DNA from: a virus
DNA: 64,000 bases
Direction: 5' to 3' (one strand)
IMG/VR virus record: IMGVR_UViG_3300047558_000137
Span: 62,001-126,000 of that record
A program made the position numbers and the translations under genes. The notes under the pieces are model-generated. The model had not been told where the DNA came from, made no database searches, and saw only the letters and a program-made list of their open reading frames with translations. Each line of letters begins with the position of its first letter. Within the stretch, counting starts at the first letter, position 1. Shown one piece after another: positions 26,156 through 35,023 of this stretch.

Positions 26156-27105
26156 GTTTTTATTTCTTGTTTATATGGTTGCCCGAACAGCCCTGCAAAA
26201 AAATTGTCAGCATTTCTTTGTCTACGAGCAAGGGTATGTTGATTTAATTTATACAGATCTTGGGCCATTAACGAATCTAATAATTCGTGTACCTTGTCTA
26301 TTCTACTAGACCAGTTTAATTCTGTATCATAATACTTATGATCAACAATATCGTCAAATGTGTCCACACCTAAACTACGCAAGTGATCTACAGCACCTGG
26401 TGCACCGATCATTAAAAATAATTGCCCACTGGCAACGGATTTCCATGTCTTCTCTGTAATAAAGACTTCAGGTAACACTGTTGTTTCTGTGATAAGATTT
26501 ATATAACTGTTACTATATGCAGGATTATAAATTTCATCTTCGACCCCGGGGCGAATTTTATTTCTATTAGGCAATGAATCTTTAATTGTATTCCACTCCT
26601 CGGCAACACTAGGCTCTAATTTATAATCGTCGTGTCTGCCGGGATCAAAGTCGGACCGGTGCATAGTAAACAGCATTTTGTCAAAGTAGGACTTTTTGCG
26701 TAATGCCAGATAATTATAGATTCTATTAAAACGTGGTGCGGCATTAAGGCATGACACAGGATAGAGTTTTTCTAGTGTGTTAATACGTAAACAGCGTTGA
26801 TTAAAATTATCTTTTGTCCATTCGTACCACCACGGATAAAATAATAATCTAGGTTTTCTTAAATGGTCAGCTGGATTATATGTTAAAAGAATAAAGTTTA
26901 TATTATTTTCTTCCAGTAACTGATATACGTAATCAATAGAAGTTGACCAATGCTCACTGCTTAAATCAGCAATAACCAATGGATAGTTTTTAAATTCTTC
27001 TATGTGCTCGACAATATTATAGTTGATATTATTGAGAAAATAAAAGGCATTTGTTTGGTTTCGAAGAACTATCAAGTCGCTGGTTGGGCTCTGCTGCAAT
27101 ACCAT
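26134..27105 (-). CDS. Glycosyltransferase-like protein
   Basis: A 323 aa protein whose C-terminal part (ITEKTWKSVASGQLFLMIG, then LRSLGVDTFDDIVDH) matches the GT-B-like pattern also present in the protein at 7439. The N-terminal half is alpha/beta and divergent. It probably transfers a sugar; donor and acceptor are unknown. It overlaps galE by 34 bases and the radical SAM gene by 22 bases. Confidence 0.6.
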   Translation of the reverse strand: MVLQQSPTSDLIVLRNQTNAFYFLNNINYNIVEHIEEFKNYPLVIADLSSEHWSTSIDYVYQLLEENNINFILLTYNPADHLRKPRLLFYPWWYEWTKDNFNQRCLRINTLEKLYPVSCLNAAPRFNRIYNYLALRKKSYFDKMLFTMHRSDFDPGRHDDYKLEPSVAEEWNTIKDSLPNRNKIRPGVEDEIYNPAYSNSYINLITETTVLPEVFITEKTWKSVASGQLFLMIGAPGAVDHLRSLGVDTFDDIVDHKYYDTELNWSSRIDKVHELLDSLMAQDLYKLNQHTLARRQRNADNFFAGLFGQPYKQEIKTCINTLK

Positions 27106-28079
27106 TTATATGCACTATCAATAATTTCTTCTATGCTACTGTGTTGGGGTTTCCAGCCTAGCCATGTTTCTGCATCGTCGGCATCGGCAACTAGTCGTTC
27201 TGGATCGCCAGGTCGCTTGGGACCATAGTTAACAAAAGGCAACCCGTAAGTATTAACTACATAGTCAACAATGTACTTATTACTAATTCCTTGGTTGGTC
27301 CCCAGATTAAAGATATGGCAATCTGACACACCGGTAATTGTACTGCGTTCTAGAAACTCTGCGGCACGTACATGTGCTGTAGCAATATCCCATACGTGTA
27401 CATAGTCGCGCACACACGTACCATCGCTAGTTCCATAATCATCACCATTAATGGTAAATCCACGACCTGCTAGGCTTGCTTCTAATACACGGGCAACAAT
27501 GTGCGTGGCATTAGGTTCTTGGCCTAGATCAAAGTCTTTAGGTTCAGCGCCCGCGGCATTAAAGTATCTAAAGACTACACTGTTAAGATTGTATGCTCTA
27601 GCATAGTCCCATAAGACTTCTTCGATCATGTCCTTGGACTTGCCGTAAGGACTCATTGGTCTCTTAGGGTGTCCTTCTTTTAATGGAAGGTCTTCAGGCT
27701 CAGGATCGCCATATACTGCGGCACTGCTACTAAACATAATGACAGGTTGCTTCTTAAAGTCCTTAATGTAGTTTAAGAACTTAACGGTCTTGGCTACATT
27801 GTTATCATAATAGTCAGCAGGATCTGTTACACTGGGACCAACTAGACTAGTGCCAGCACAGTGTACAATGATATCGGGCTGTAGATCGAAGATAGTTGCT
27901 AGACTTTCATCGCTTGAAAAGTCATTAACAAAGAACCCGTCTAGGCCCTTTAGTGTATGTTCACGTAGAACACGATCAATAACAAACACACGGTTGTCTG
28001 CGTTAGCATACTTAAATGCTCGTGCGACATGGCTACCAATGTAGCCACATCCACCTGTAACAATAATAGTTTTACTCAT
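27072..28079 (-). CDS. galE: UDP-glucose 4-epimerase (GalE-like)
   Basis: Interconverts UDP-glucose and UDP-galactose (or the N-acetyl forms). The 335 aa product has full-length family features: TGGCGYIGSHVARAF at the N-terminus, FSSSAAVYGDP with the catalytic serine, the SPYGKSKDM tyrosine/lysine pair, the FRYFNAAGAEP loop and GTCVRDYVHVWDIA. It is 335 aa against 338 in E. coli. It likely supplies galactose units to the glycosyltransferases around it. Confidence 0.9.
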   Translation of the reverse strand: MSKTIIVTGGCGYIGSHVARAFKYANADNRVFVIDRVLREHTLKGLDGFFVNDFSSDESLATIFDLQPDIIVHCAGTSLVGPSVTDPADYYDNNVAKTVKFLNYIKDFKKQPVIMFSSSAAVYGDPEPEDLPLKEGHPKRPMSPYGKSKDMIEEVLWDYARAYNLNSVVFRYFNAAGAEPKDFDLGQEPNATHIVARVLEASLAGRGFTINGDDYGTSDGTCVRDYVHVWDIATAHVRAAEFLERSTITGVSDCHIFNLGTNQGISNKYIVDYVVNTYGLPFVNYGPKRPGDPERLVADADDAETWLGWKPQHSSIEEIIDSAYKWYCSRAQPAT

Positions 28080-29007
28080 TTACAATTGCATCAGGGTCTA
28101 CAGCTAGACCTTGCCATTCTTTAATTTTAATTTCTTCTGTGCTGGGTTCGTCGTCATGCCATGAGCCGATCCAACGTGTGCCAGTCCATTTAGCTTGATA
28201 TGTATAACTGTTCTTACCGGCAGTTTTAACCATGTAGATACCGTTGCGTACAGGGTTAATCTTCTTAGGGAACCAATCAGTCATAGTGTATTCGATGTCA
28301 TCCATATTTGAATACTTTTCCCACTTATTATCGTTTTTGTTACTGCCGGCAATGTAAAAGCCAAAGTCCGAACTCTTGCCGTCTGTACTACCACCCCAGT
28401 TGTCAATAGTTTCACCATCGTACTCAACATAGTTGACGATTTCTTCACCATCAATTTCATCGTAGCCTAGTGTTAGTTTGGTAATATCAAATGGAGATTT
28501 AAGCTCAATTTCGCCTTCGAAGAACGTGCCTTTTTCGTTACTGTTACCAATAAACACAACAGTACCATCTGGCTTCTCACCAATCCAAACTTCTTCGTTA
28601 CAAGTCCACTCTGGTTGATCTTCATCGTAAGTAAAATCGTCAAAGCTCTTTTGGAATACGGTCTCACCGTTTTCATCTTCGATTTGCAGTGTACCAGCAT
28701 TACGACTTACACCGTGTGCATGACCCATACTGTCGCATTCGTACCACGATCCTGATGGAAATGGTTGCATGTGATCGGGAATATTGTTAATTTCTGCATA
28801 CTCGTGGTCCCAGGCGTATTCACTTAAATCAAGTCTGCGTGATCTAAAATAATCGTAAATCTCACGAGTTACAGTGCCCATAACCTTTTCACCACCGTAG
28901 CCCCACATAGTGATCTTGTAGGTACGTGGAGTGAACTTGAGATGTTCAAGTAGCTTTTCGTGTTCTGGGTTAACTGTTTCAATATTCGTCGTCTTCTTCT
29001 TGCTCAT
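28072..29007 (-). CDS. Hypothetical protein, acidic, beta-rich
   Basis: A 311 aa acidic protein, rich in Asp, Glu, Tyr and Trp, without a signal peptide. The N-terminal third (KITMWGYGGEKVMGTV, DHEYAEINNIPDH) could be one domain. The rest has short beta repeats with GD/NG turns. I recognise similar unnamed proteins in T4-like cyanophages, but not a function. It overlaps galE by 8 bases and the gene upstream by 29 bases. Confidence 0.7.
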   Translation of the reverse strand: MSKKKTTNIETVNPEHEKLLEHLKFTPRTYKITMWGYGGEKVMGTVTREIYDYFRSRRLDLSEYAWDHEYAEINNIPDHMQPFPSGSWYECDSMGHAHGVSRNAGTLQIEDENGETVFQKSFDDFTYDEDQPEWTCNEEVWIGEKPDGTVVFIGNSNEKGTFFEGEIELKSPFDITKLTLGYDEIDGEEIVNYVEYDGETIDNWGGSTDGKSSDFGFYIAGSNKNDNKWEKYSNMDDIEYTMTDWFPKKINPVRNGIYMVKTAGKNSYTYQAKWTGTRWIGSWHDDEPSTEEIKIKEWQGLAVDPDAIVNE

Positions 29008-29230
29008 AGAAATCCTTTGATAGCGTATCTACAATTTTACATTTTTTGTAAATATCTGTCAATTCAATCATACGATCAAATCCATCAACATAATACTTAC
29101 TGTTTGCCGCTACAGCCCGTAGGACAATTTTGAGCAAATGATATGCTCGATCGGGACAGATGTCTTCCCACCAGATAATTTCATCCAATGATTCGTGCCA
29201 GGCACGAAACCCCGATCTAGTTAGAAACAT
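28979..29230 (-). CDS. Small hypothetical protein
   Basis: An 83 aa helical protein with a Trp-rich N-terminal half (AWHESLDEIIWWEDICPDR) and an acidic C-terminus (EEDDEY). Its ATG shares a base with the upstream stop. The function is unknown; the tight coupling supports a real gene. Confidence 0.6.
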   Translation of the reverse strand: MFLTRSGFRAWHESLDEIIWWEDICPDRAYHLLKIVLRAVAANSKYYVDGFDRMIELTDIYKKCKIVDTLSKDFYEQEEDDEY

Positions 29231-29415
29231 TATAAATCCTTTAATGTTTTTAGCATTATGTATTGTTCAAACACTTCTACTAACTCAGGGTCACCCCCGA
29301 GATAGTATTCTGCTGCGGCCTTCATACTAAGTGCCATTGCGGCTGCTTCGGTAATAGTGGGCCATTTTGCTTGACAGCACTCTAACCAGATTTCTTGTTT
29401 AGAATTTAGACTCAT
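29230..29415 (-). CDS. Small hypothetical protein
   Basis: 61 aa from the ATG at 29415. A longer in-frame start at 29472 would lie fully inside the glycosyltransferase gene and adds a cysteine-rich, unlikely N-terminus. It is a helical protein with an Ala/Met-rich core (AAAMALSMKAAAEYYL). It overlaps the upstream gene by 17 bases. The function is unknown. Confidence 0.55.
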   Translation of the reverse strand: MSLNSKQEIWLECCQAKWPTITEAAAMALSMKAAAEYYLGGDPELVEVFEQYIMLKTLKDL

Positions 29416-30589
29416 GTGTGTATTTGCGATAATCAGTTGACATACGCAGCCATTGCTCGCCCTTACCTTCAATTATATCACAAATACGATTTACAGTATT
29501 ATCAGTCCAGTCACTTATTTTGCCCATATTATCATGTGGCTTTTCTAGCAACTTTTCTAATTTGTTAAGTGCATCTTCTATTGACCAAGGAATGTAAAGG
29601 CGTTCAGCATCGTTCGCAAATGATTCAGGAAAACTCCGATAAGCAGGATACAGAACATTGCTTCCCAGGGTGTCAGCTTCTGAGACTGTGTTAGAGACCC
29701 AATCTTGTAAAGCACAATTAAAAAGCACACGGGTATCATTGAGTAAATTATAGTAATCATTCTTTTCTAGATCCTCGTGAATAACTAGTGTACCTTCTTC
29801 CTGCATACGGCGTGTACGTGCCATATAGCTGTCGTTGTTGTACTTGAGTTTAGCACCCGAAAAGATGCAGAACTCTACATAACGACTTGGGTGACGCTTA
29901 TTCCAAGCATCAATTAAGTCCATGTAGAAGTCTGGTTGCTTCTCCTGATCCCAACGAGCCGCAAAGCCTACACGATGCTTACGCTCATTAAATGGCTTCA
30001 ATGGTCCTGCTACACGCTCACGCACTTCCGCTTTGCCAAATGCTAGACCACTAATGTTGTAGATAGGGCAGTCCCATCCTGCAACCTTCATGTGCATGAC
30101 CATTTCTTCATTAGAAGCGAGTACTGCTCCATTCGTTTTACGAACGATTTCACAGACCATCTGTTCATAGAGCCCCATCCACTTGGACATTCCCCATACG
30201 TGAACAAAGTCGTCAGGATCAATTGACTGTGCCAAACACCGTACATAAATGCGTGGTCGCATTGCTTCAGGTACTTGATCAATGATATAAGGTAGACTTT
30301 CAATGCCCGGCTGGAACATGTCTTCAAAGTAGATAACATCTTCATTAGTGACTTCTCCTGCCTTCATCATCTTAACTAGATTCATTAGTTGACTCATACC
30401 AAAGTAACTGCGACCATGTGCATCTAGCACCTGTCCAGTTACAATAGCTTGATCATTGCCGAGTGTCTCGCCGGGTACCAACACATAGTCAATACCTCTC
30501 CGATCGAACACACGCTTATTCCATTCCTCTAGCTGTAGAGTGTAACGTGCTTTGTAGGACTCAAGTCCCATGTAGTATAGTTTTCTCAT
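29399..30589 (-). CDS. GT-B glycosyltransferase (GT4-like)
   Basis: A 396 aa glycosyltransferase with the GT-B layout: an N-terminal Rossmann part and a C-terminal half beginning HRVGFAARWDQEKQPDF, followed by a nucleotide-sugar site with the pattern CALQDWVSNTVSEADTLG, where the Glu is of the GT4 E-x7-E region. It has no transmembrane segment. It lies in the run of genes leading back to dpdA, so a DNA or tRNA base as acceptor cannot be excluded, though a glycan is more usual. Confidence 0.75.
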   Translation of the reverse strand: MRKLYYMGLESYKARYTLQLEEWNKRVFDRRGIDYVLVPGETLGNDQAIVTGQVLDAHGRSYFGMSQLMNLVKMMKAGEVTNEDVIYFEDMFQPGIESLPYIIDQVPEAMRPRIYVRCLAQSIDPDDFVHVWGMSKWMGLYEQMVCEIVRKTNGAVLASNEEMVMHMKVAGWDCPIYNISGLAFGKAEVRERVAGPLKPFNERKHRVGFAARWDQEKQPDFYMDLIDAWNKRHPSRYVEFCIFSGAKLKYNNDSYMARTRRMQEEGTLVIHEDLEKNDYYNLLNDTRVLFNCALQDWVSNTVSEADTLGSNVLYPAYRSFPESFANDAERLYIPWSIEDALNKLEKLLEKPHDNMGKISDWTDNTVNRICDIIEGKGEQWLRMSTDYRKYTHESKF

Positions 30590-30987
30590 TCGTCTTTGTA
30601 TTTCTTTAATAAAGGACTATTGATATGCTTAATAGCCTGTTCAAGATGCTTCATTTTTTGATCTTCGAGTTCCCATTTGCTTAGACTCCAGTGATTTTGG
30701 GCATCAACAGCAGTTGTGCCATAGCGTGTATTCATAGCGGAGATACTACGCATTTCACTTTCCATACGTTCTAGTCTTCGTATGATCTGATTTTGATCAT
30801 CGAGTACTTGACGCAATGGTCCAATGGTGGCACCTTTACGACCCTCAGGCTTGGTTAAAATAACCATCATCATTAGACTACGTAGTGCATTGATCACACG
30901 CTCGTCGTTGCTAGTTAATGCTTCATCAAACATGTCAATGAAACGCTCAAGATCGAAGTCTGCCTGCTCTTTTTCTCTCATTCCCAT
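30586..30987 (-). CDS. Small helical protein, possible coiled coil
   Basis: A 133 aa protein, mostly charged helix, with heptad-like spacing in residues 60-95 (QVLDDQNQIIRRLERMESEM). It has an SD-like AAGGAT before the ATG. It is coupled to the glycosyltransferase by an ATGA-type overlap. It has no known domain. Confidence 0.65.
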   Translation of the reverse strand: MGMREKEQADFDLERFIDMFDEALTSNDERVINALRSLMMMVILTKPEGRKGATIGPLRQVLDDQNQIIRRLERMESEMRSISAMNTRYGTTAVDAQNHWSLSKWELEDQKMKHLEQAIKHINSPLLKKYKDE

Positions 30988-30990
30988 TTT

Positions 30991-31650
30991 TTATCCTTTA
31001 ATGTAATAGCCTTTACCGTAGCTACGACTGTGTACGATTTTATGGCATTCTATAGGTATTCCAAACCGTCCATTGGCCAATTCACCAACGAATCTAGGAA
31101 CTCCCCCATCTGTTGTATTATATAAAATATCGTCAAACACAACAATGCCACCTGGACGAACTAAGGGTTCGTATAATAACCAATCGCATAATACAGAATG
31201 GTAACTATGATCCCCATCAATGAACAACAGGTCAACTTGATGTACAGCATCGTATATTTTTTTAACAGTTGCAGGATCTTGGCTACTACCAATGGCAAAG
31301 TGTGATCGCCCATCGTTGCCAAACGAATGCCCAAAAACCTGTTCAGTTCTTAGGCTAAATTCGTTTACTCGATTGTGATTTTGTTCAATGGTGTAGACTT
31401 GGTCTGCAATATTACGCCACATAACGTGCGTACTACCAAAATGACCTAATCCTATTTCTAATACAGTAGATAGTCTGCCGGGCATAACGTGTAGAAGATC
31501 TTGGATTTCTCTTCGGACCTGTTGCATTCCGTGAACCGGCATCACTTGTAAGTCGGGCAATGGATCGATTGCATCTTCTGCATAATACTTTCCATTACCG
31601 CACATACTAACCCAACTATCTAACTTAGCCAGGATTTCGTCTACGTTCAT
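30991..31650 (-). CDS. SAM-dependent methyltransferase (Methyltransf_24 type)
   Basis: A 219 aa class I methyltransferase. The SAM-binding glycine loop is VLEIGLGHFGSTHVMW (about residue 62), followed by TIEQN, the FIDGDHSY acid box typical of Methyltransf_24, and a late GGIVVFDDI strand. The family acts on sugars and small molecules. It is placed among a glycosyltransferase, small genes and the QueD-like/dpdA unit. Confidence 0.8.
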   Translation of the reverse strand: MNVDEILAKLDSWVSMCGNGKYYAEDAIDPLPDLQVMPVHGMQQVRREIQDLLHVMPGRLSTVLEIGLGHFGSTHVMWRNIADQVYTIEQNHNRVNEFSLRTEQVFGHSFGNDGRSHFAIGSSQDPATVKKIYDAVHQVDLLFIDGDHSYHSVLCDWLLYEPLVRPGGIVVFDDILYNTTDGGVPRFVGELANGRFGIPIECHKIVHSRSYGKGYYIKG

Positions 31651-31653
31651 TGA

Positions 31654-31926
31654 TTAACGTGCCCTAAAGTTATGGTTACCGTTTGTGTTGCGAGGACGGA
31701 ACTCAGTACGTTCACGTCGTGGGCTGCGCCACTGATCCCATGGTTCACGCCCTTTAGCGTACTTCATGTATTCTGCATAAGCAGGCTTACGCTCGTTGTA
31801 TAGGTGTGACTCGTCAAAGACGTAGCCATAGTCTACGCAAAATCTTTTAAATGACTCAAGGTCCTCGAAAATGTTGCGGACTTCAGATTTCATTGTGAAG
31901 TATTTTTGTAGATGTTCGTTAGCCAT
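31654..31926 (-). CDS. Small basic hypothetical protein
   Basis: A 90 aa protein with a helical N-terminal half. The C-terminal tail is rich in Arg, Asn and Pro (RSPRRERTEFRPRNTNGNHN) and suggests nucleic-acid binding. An SD (AAGGAA) sits before the ATG. It has no known domain. Confidence 0.65.
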   Translation of the reverse strand: MANEHLQKYFTMKSEVRNIFEDLESFKRFCVDYGYVFDESHLYNERKPAYAEYMKYAKGREPWDQWRSPRRERTEFRPRNTNGNHNFRAR

Positions 31927-31935
31927 TTTTATTCC

Positions 31936-32376
31936 TTAAACGCTAATTTGTTGTGGTCGGTGAGTTTCATATTTAATAAGTGCGCCGTTTTCACCATCTT
32001 CGGCCACTTCAATCCAGACACTACGTCCAGGATATTTTGATGCGATTTGCAAATACAAATCGTCTGCAATCATTTCGCACGACTTAAAGTCAAGGTGTAT
32101 GGTTCCATCTCTGTAGAGATTTTCCAGCCAACGCTTGAACTGAATAAATTCCACATCCCGGTCATTATGAAAAACATCGATCCAAACACGGAAGTGGAAT
32201 ATATGGCGATGAGGCACCCCAAGAAAAGATACATCATACTCATCACCGGTCGCCAAAGCAGGATCAGTTGCTGCGGCTGGATATTTGTGAATGCCTTCTT
32301 TACGGAATGTAACCCAGATTTTTCTATCTGCACGTTCTTTAATCCTATCTATAGTAGCACGTTGTTCTTGATTCAT
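31936..32376 (-). CDS. QueD-like T-fold protein linked to dpdA
   Basis: A 146 aa protein of the QueD/6-pyruvoyl-tetrahydropterin synthase fold. PHRHIFHFRVWIDV gives the His-x-His zinc pair, FIQFKRWLENLY is the V-x-F-x-x-L/K element, SCEMIADDLY the helix, and WIEVAEDGENGALIKYE the closing strand with the pterin-binding Glu. The upstream cysteine of the true QueD catalytic motif is not evident. A full QueD is already present at 20623, so this copy probably does something else, such as tailoring the 7-deazaguanine for DNA insertion. It overlaps the next gene by 4 bases. Confidence 0.7.
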   Translation of the reverse strand: MNQEQRATIDRIKERADRKIWVTFRKEGIHKYPAAATDPALATGDEYDVSFLGVPHRHIFHFRVWIDVFHNDRDVEFIQFKRWLENLYRDGTIHLDFKSCEMIADDLYLQIASKYPGRSVWIEVAEDGENGALIKYETHRPQQISV

Positions 32377-32882
32377 AATGGTGTATCCTTAGTATATTTA
32401 GACCAGTCAGTAAAGACTTTTCTATTTCTTAATTCATGTAGACTATGACACCAGACTCCTGGATTAGTTGCAGCAAAGTCTTTGTCGTCTAGCTTAATTG
32501 TAGCATTGTAGCCTAGCATTTGTATATAGGGTAATTTTACCGAAATCATCGGAATAAAATTATTGTATTCGCAAAGAGCTCCTTCTACTAGACCTTCAGC
32601 CGATTGTACATCAATATCTAATGTACATAGATATCCTTGTTTTAGATAATGTGTAATCATATCTTCCCAGGCCTTCCATGTATCAGCATCATTAATTGCT
32701 GGATTAGGAAAGCTCATGTTAGCGCCAAAGTAAATGTGCTGACCCGGCTTCTTTAATCGAGCAGTAATATCTGCTGTTGATTGTACGCCAACAACAAACA
32801 AGGTATCCATGCCATATGCAGGGGTGTGTTCTACTTCAACACCGTAAAAGAAATTTACATCTTCATGCCCGGGTCTGTCCAT
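32373..32882 (-). CDS. Conserved protein fused in operon with dpdA
   Basis: A 169 aa protein without a named domain that I can assign. The patterns FFYGVEVEHTPAYGMDTLFVVG and HIYFGANMSFPNP are strong strands with conserved-looking acidic and aromatic residues, and a C-terminal GVWCHSLHEL. I believe it travels with dpdA in other phages, but I could not check that. It overlaps dpdA by 20 bases and the QueD-like gene by 4, so the three are one translational unit. Confidence 0.65.
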   Translation of the reverse strand: MDRPGHEDVNFFYGVEVEHTPAYGMDTLFVVGVQSTADITARLKKPGQHIYFGANMSFPNPAINDADTWKAWEDMITHYLKQGYLCTLDIDVQSAEGLVEGALCEYNNFIPMISVKLPYIQMLGYNATIKLDDKDFAATNPGVWCHSLHELRNRKVFTDWSKYTKDTPL

Positions 32883-34404
32883 CTTCCAATTCCTCTAGTT
32901 TATGTTCGTCAAGTTCTACTTCGGGGTCTTCGTCTACAAACTCAACAAGTCTGTTAAACACAGTATTTGAGTTCATAGTCTTTTTACCTTTAAATCCACG
33001 AGTACCTACAATTTCCATCCAGTAGTCACTATATGAATTAATTATAGCAATGCTTTCTTCTTTAGTCTTTGCTGCAAATATACGTTCTACAATATCTTCA
33101 AAGTAAGAATAGTCGCCAGTACTGTAACGCATCATAGCAGGATGTTCTCCGGCATCGAATCGACGATTGGCTTCTTGTACCGCTGTTAAATGTTGATAGA
33201 CATTATGACCCATTAGCAATGCATATGAGAAACTGTCCCAACTAGTCTTGCCTTCTTTGCCAATCTTATTTAGATCTCCTGGCTTGTAGATACAGATATC
33301 TTTCATAGTTAGCAAGTCACTAATGGGACTATTTTGCCAACGATCGTAGATGCCGTCCTGTACTACGCCGGTGGCCCAAGGTCTGGTGTCTGTGGCGTAT
33401 TTTTTGTCGTCTGCGCTTGGGGCCATTCTGTAGCTCCATTTTGAGTCGTGTTCGAAGACGTTTTCGAAATAGACTTGGCCATTCGCCGTCGCAAGGAATG
33501 GACTAGCGCAATCAAAACTAATAGTAAAAGCAGGGTTGACATATTTTCTTACAGCTCTCTGAATAACGGTGAGCAATACTGCCCACTCTAATTTACTTGT
33601 GCCCAAGAAGTGCATCCAATCATGCCGGCCTTCTTGTAACAAGTTATCGTAACGTAGTTCAGTTAGGCGTTTAAGCACCAAATGAACATCACACATGTTC
33701 TGTCCTCCCATTGCCCATCCATCAAAGTGTGTATCTGGATAAACATCAGGATCACAAAATTCTTTCATAGTCTGGTACCATTCTTCGGCACTGGTATGAT
33801 TATCACCTTGTAACACATTTAAGAAACGTGCGCCACCATTCTTAACACCCTTACGATGCTGCATGAAATAGTTATTATTAAACTTAGTTGCGTCTACTGC
33901 TTCTTGCAGTGTAGTAATCTGACAGGCTGCACTTGCTTTCTTATCATGTATAACCCAAGTAGGAATATCAAGAATCATGCCATAATCGGCAATATTGTCT
34001 AGCCAGTTTAATATGAGCTCGCGTTTTTTCTGCGCCTTAGGACAACCCGAATTGGCTTTCCAATCCCCTTCCCACAGCCCTTTAGCAATCTGGAAACCAC
34101 CCGAGTCGCCAAGAATAAAAGATCCAGCTTCCCTATTTCGAACCATATCCTCTGACCAATCTTGTTTATTAAGGTCAAGGTTCGCATGTCCTCCACTATA
34201 CAAACTCCATTTATACGGAAATAAACCCTTAGTTGAGTTGAGCCAATTAAGCTGCTCCATATCAGTAAGACCCTGAGGAAATCTTGCGGGATCAACATAC
34301 TGTTCATTACGTTGTTTGCCTATAAATGTAGCATAGAAGCCGGAAATAGCAGGGAGAAAAACTGCATAGTCTAATTGTTTACTTGTTAAATCATCTTGCG
34401 CCAT
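32863..34404 (-). CDS. dpdA: DpdA-like DNA 7-deazaguanine transglycosylase
   Basis: Swaps guanine in DNA for a 7-deazaguanine base, by analogy with tRNA-guanine transglycosylases. The 513 aa product carries the TGT signature FILGDSGGFQIAKG (first catalytic-type Asp at 100) and a second acidic element, TISFDCASPFLA, at the nucleophile position. DGWAMGGQN, a GG-substrate loop, lies between. I do not see the C-x-C-x2-C zinc motif of tRNA enzymes, which fits DNA-type members. With folE, queD and queE it completes a phage DNA modification route. No canonical QueC is seen in the window. Confidence 0.85.
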   Translation of the reverse strand: MAQDDLTSKQLDYAVFLPAISGFYATFIGKQRNEQYVDPARFPQGLTDMEQLNWLNSTKGLFPYKWSLYSGGHANLDLNKQDWSEDMVRNREAGSFILGDSGGFQIAKGLWEGDWKANSGCPKAQKKRELILNWLDNIADYGMILDIPTWVIHDKKASAACQITTLQEAVDATKFNNNYFMQHRKGVKNGGARFLNVLQGDNHTSAEEWYQTMKEFCDPDVYPDTHFDGWAMGGQNMCDVHLVLKRLTELRYDNLLQEGRHDWMHFLGTSKLEWAVLLTVIQRAVRKYVNPAFTISFDCASPFLATANGQVYFENVFEHDSKWSYRMAPSADDKKYATDTRPWATGVVQDGIYDRWQNSPISDLLTMKDICIYKPGDLNKIGKEGKTSWDSFSYALLMGHNVYQHLTAVQEANRRFDAGEHPAMMRYSTGDYSYFEDIVERIFAAKTKEESIAIINSYSDYWMEIVGTRGFKGKKTMNSNTVFNRLVEFVDEDPEVELDEHKLEELEDGQTRA

Positions 34405-35023
34405 AAAATTGTACTTGTTCTATTAATCTATAATCTTCTTCAAAATAGTCTTGTATACGTTGAAGGTATTTAGGTTCGTCCTGCATAGCTTCATTAAAAA
34501 GCATCTTAAATTGCCTACGCTCGGGACTATTTTTGCTTACGTGCTGATAATCATATCTATCATATTTGTTATCACCGCAGTGCGTTTTTATAAAATCACT
34601 AAAGTTCTTTCTATAATTGTCATCGCACATCATAAACGTGCAATTGTCTGTATTTAGACCTACTAGAAATTTTATTTGTTTTTCTGTATGATCGTCAAAT
34701 GTAACACGATCGAAAACTAAATCAAAAACGCTTTGAGTAAAATGTCCTGCACTTATATGCGGGTGGTATAATGTAAAATATTCAGCTATGCCACTTAGCC
34801 AACGATCAACAGGATCACGTAGTACAACTAGGGCATCTTTGTCTAACATGTCTGTGCGATAGTTGTAGAACTCCCACCCCCAGTCTTTGAGGTTGGGTTT
34901 AGTCCAACTACTGGCATTCTTGGGAATGTATACGTACATTAGGTTAACACCTGCCTTACTCATACATTCACCATAGACATGGCCCTTATGTTGCCATTCC
35001 GTGATACCTGATTTAATTATCAC
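34391..35023 (-). CDS. Sulfotransferase-like protein
   Basis: A 210 aa protein of the Sulfotransfer family (P-loop-like PAPS binding). YVYIPKNASSWTK is the 5'-phosphosulfate loop, and VVLRDPVDRWLSGIAEY the 3'-phosphate loop, in the correct order and spacing (about residues 30 and 66). It is shorter than carbohydrate sulfotransferases of cells. The acceptor is unknown. It overlaps dpdA by 14 bases and the clamp gene by 4. Confidence 0.8.
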   Translation of the reverse strand: MIIKSGITEWQHKGHVYGECMSKAGVNLMYVYIPKNASSWTKPNLKDWGWEFYNYRTDMLDKDALVVLRDPVDRWLSGIAEYFTLYHPHISAGHFTQSVFDLVFDRVTFDDHTEKQIKFLVGLNTDNCTFMMCDDNYRKNFSDFIKTHCGDNKYDRYDYQHVSKNSPERRQFKMLFNEAMQDEPKYLQRIQDYFEEDYRLIEQVQFYGAR

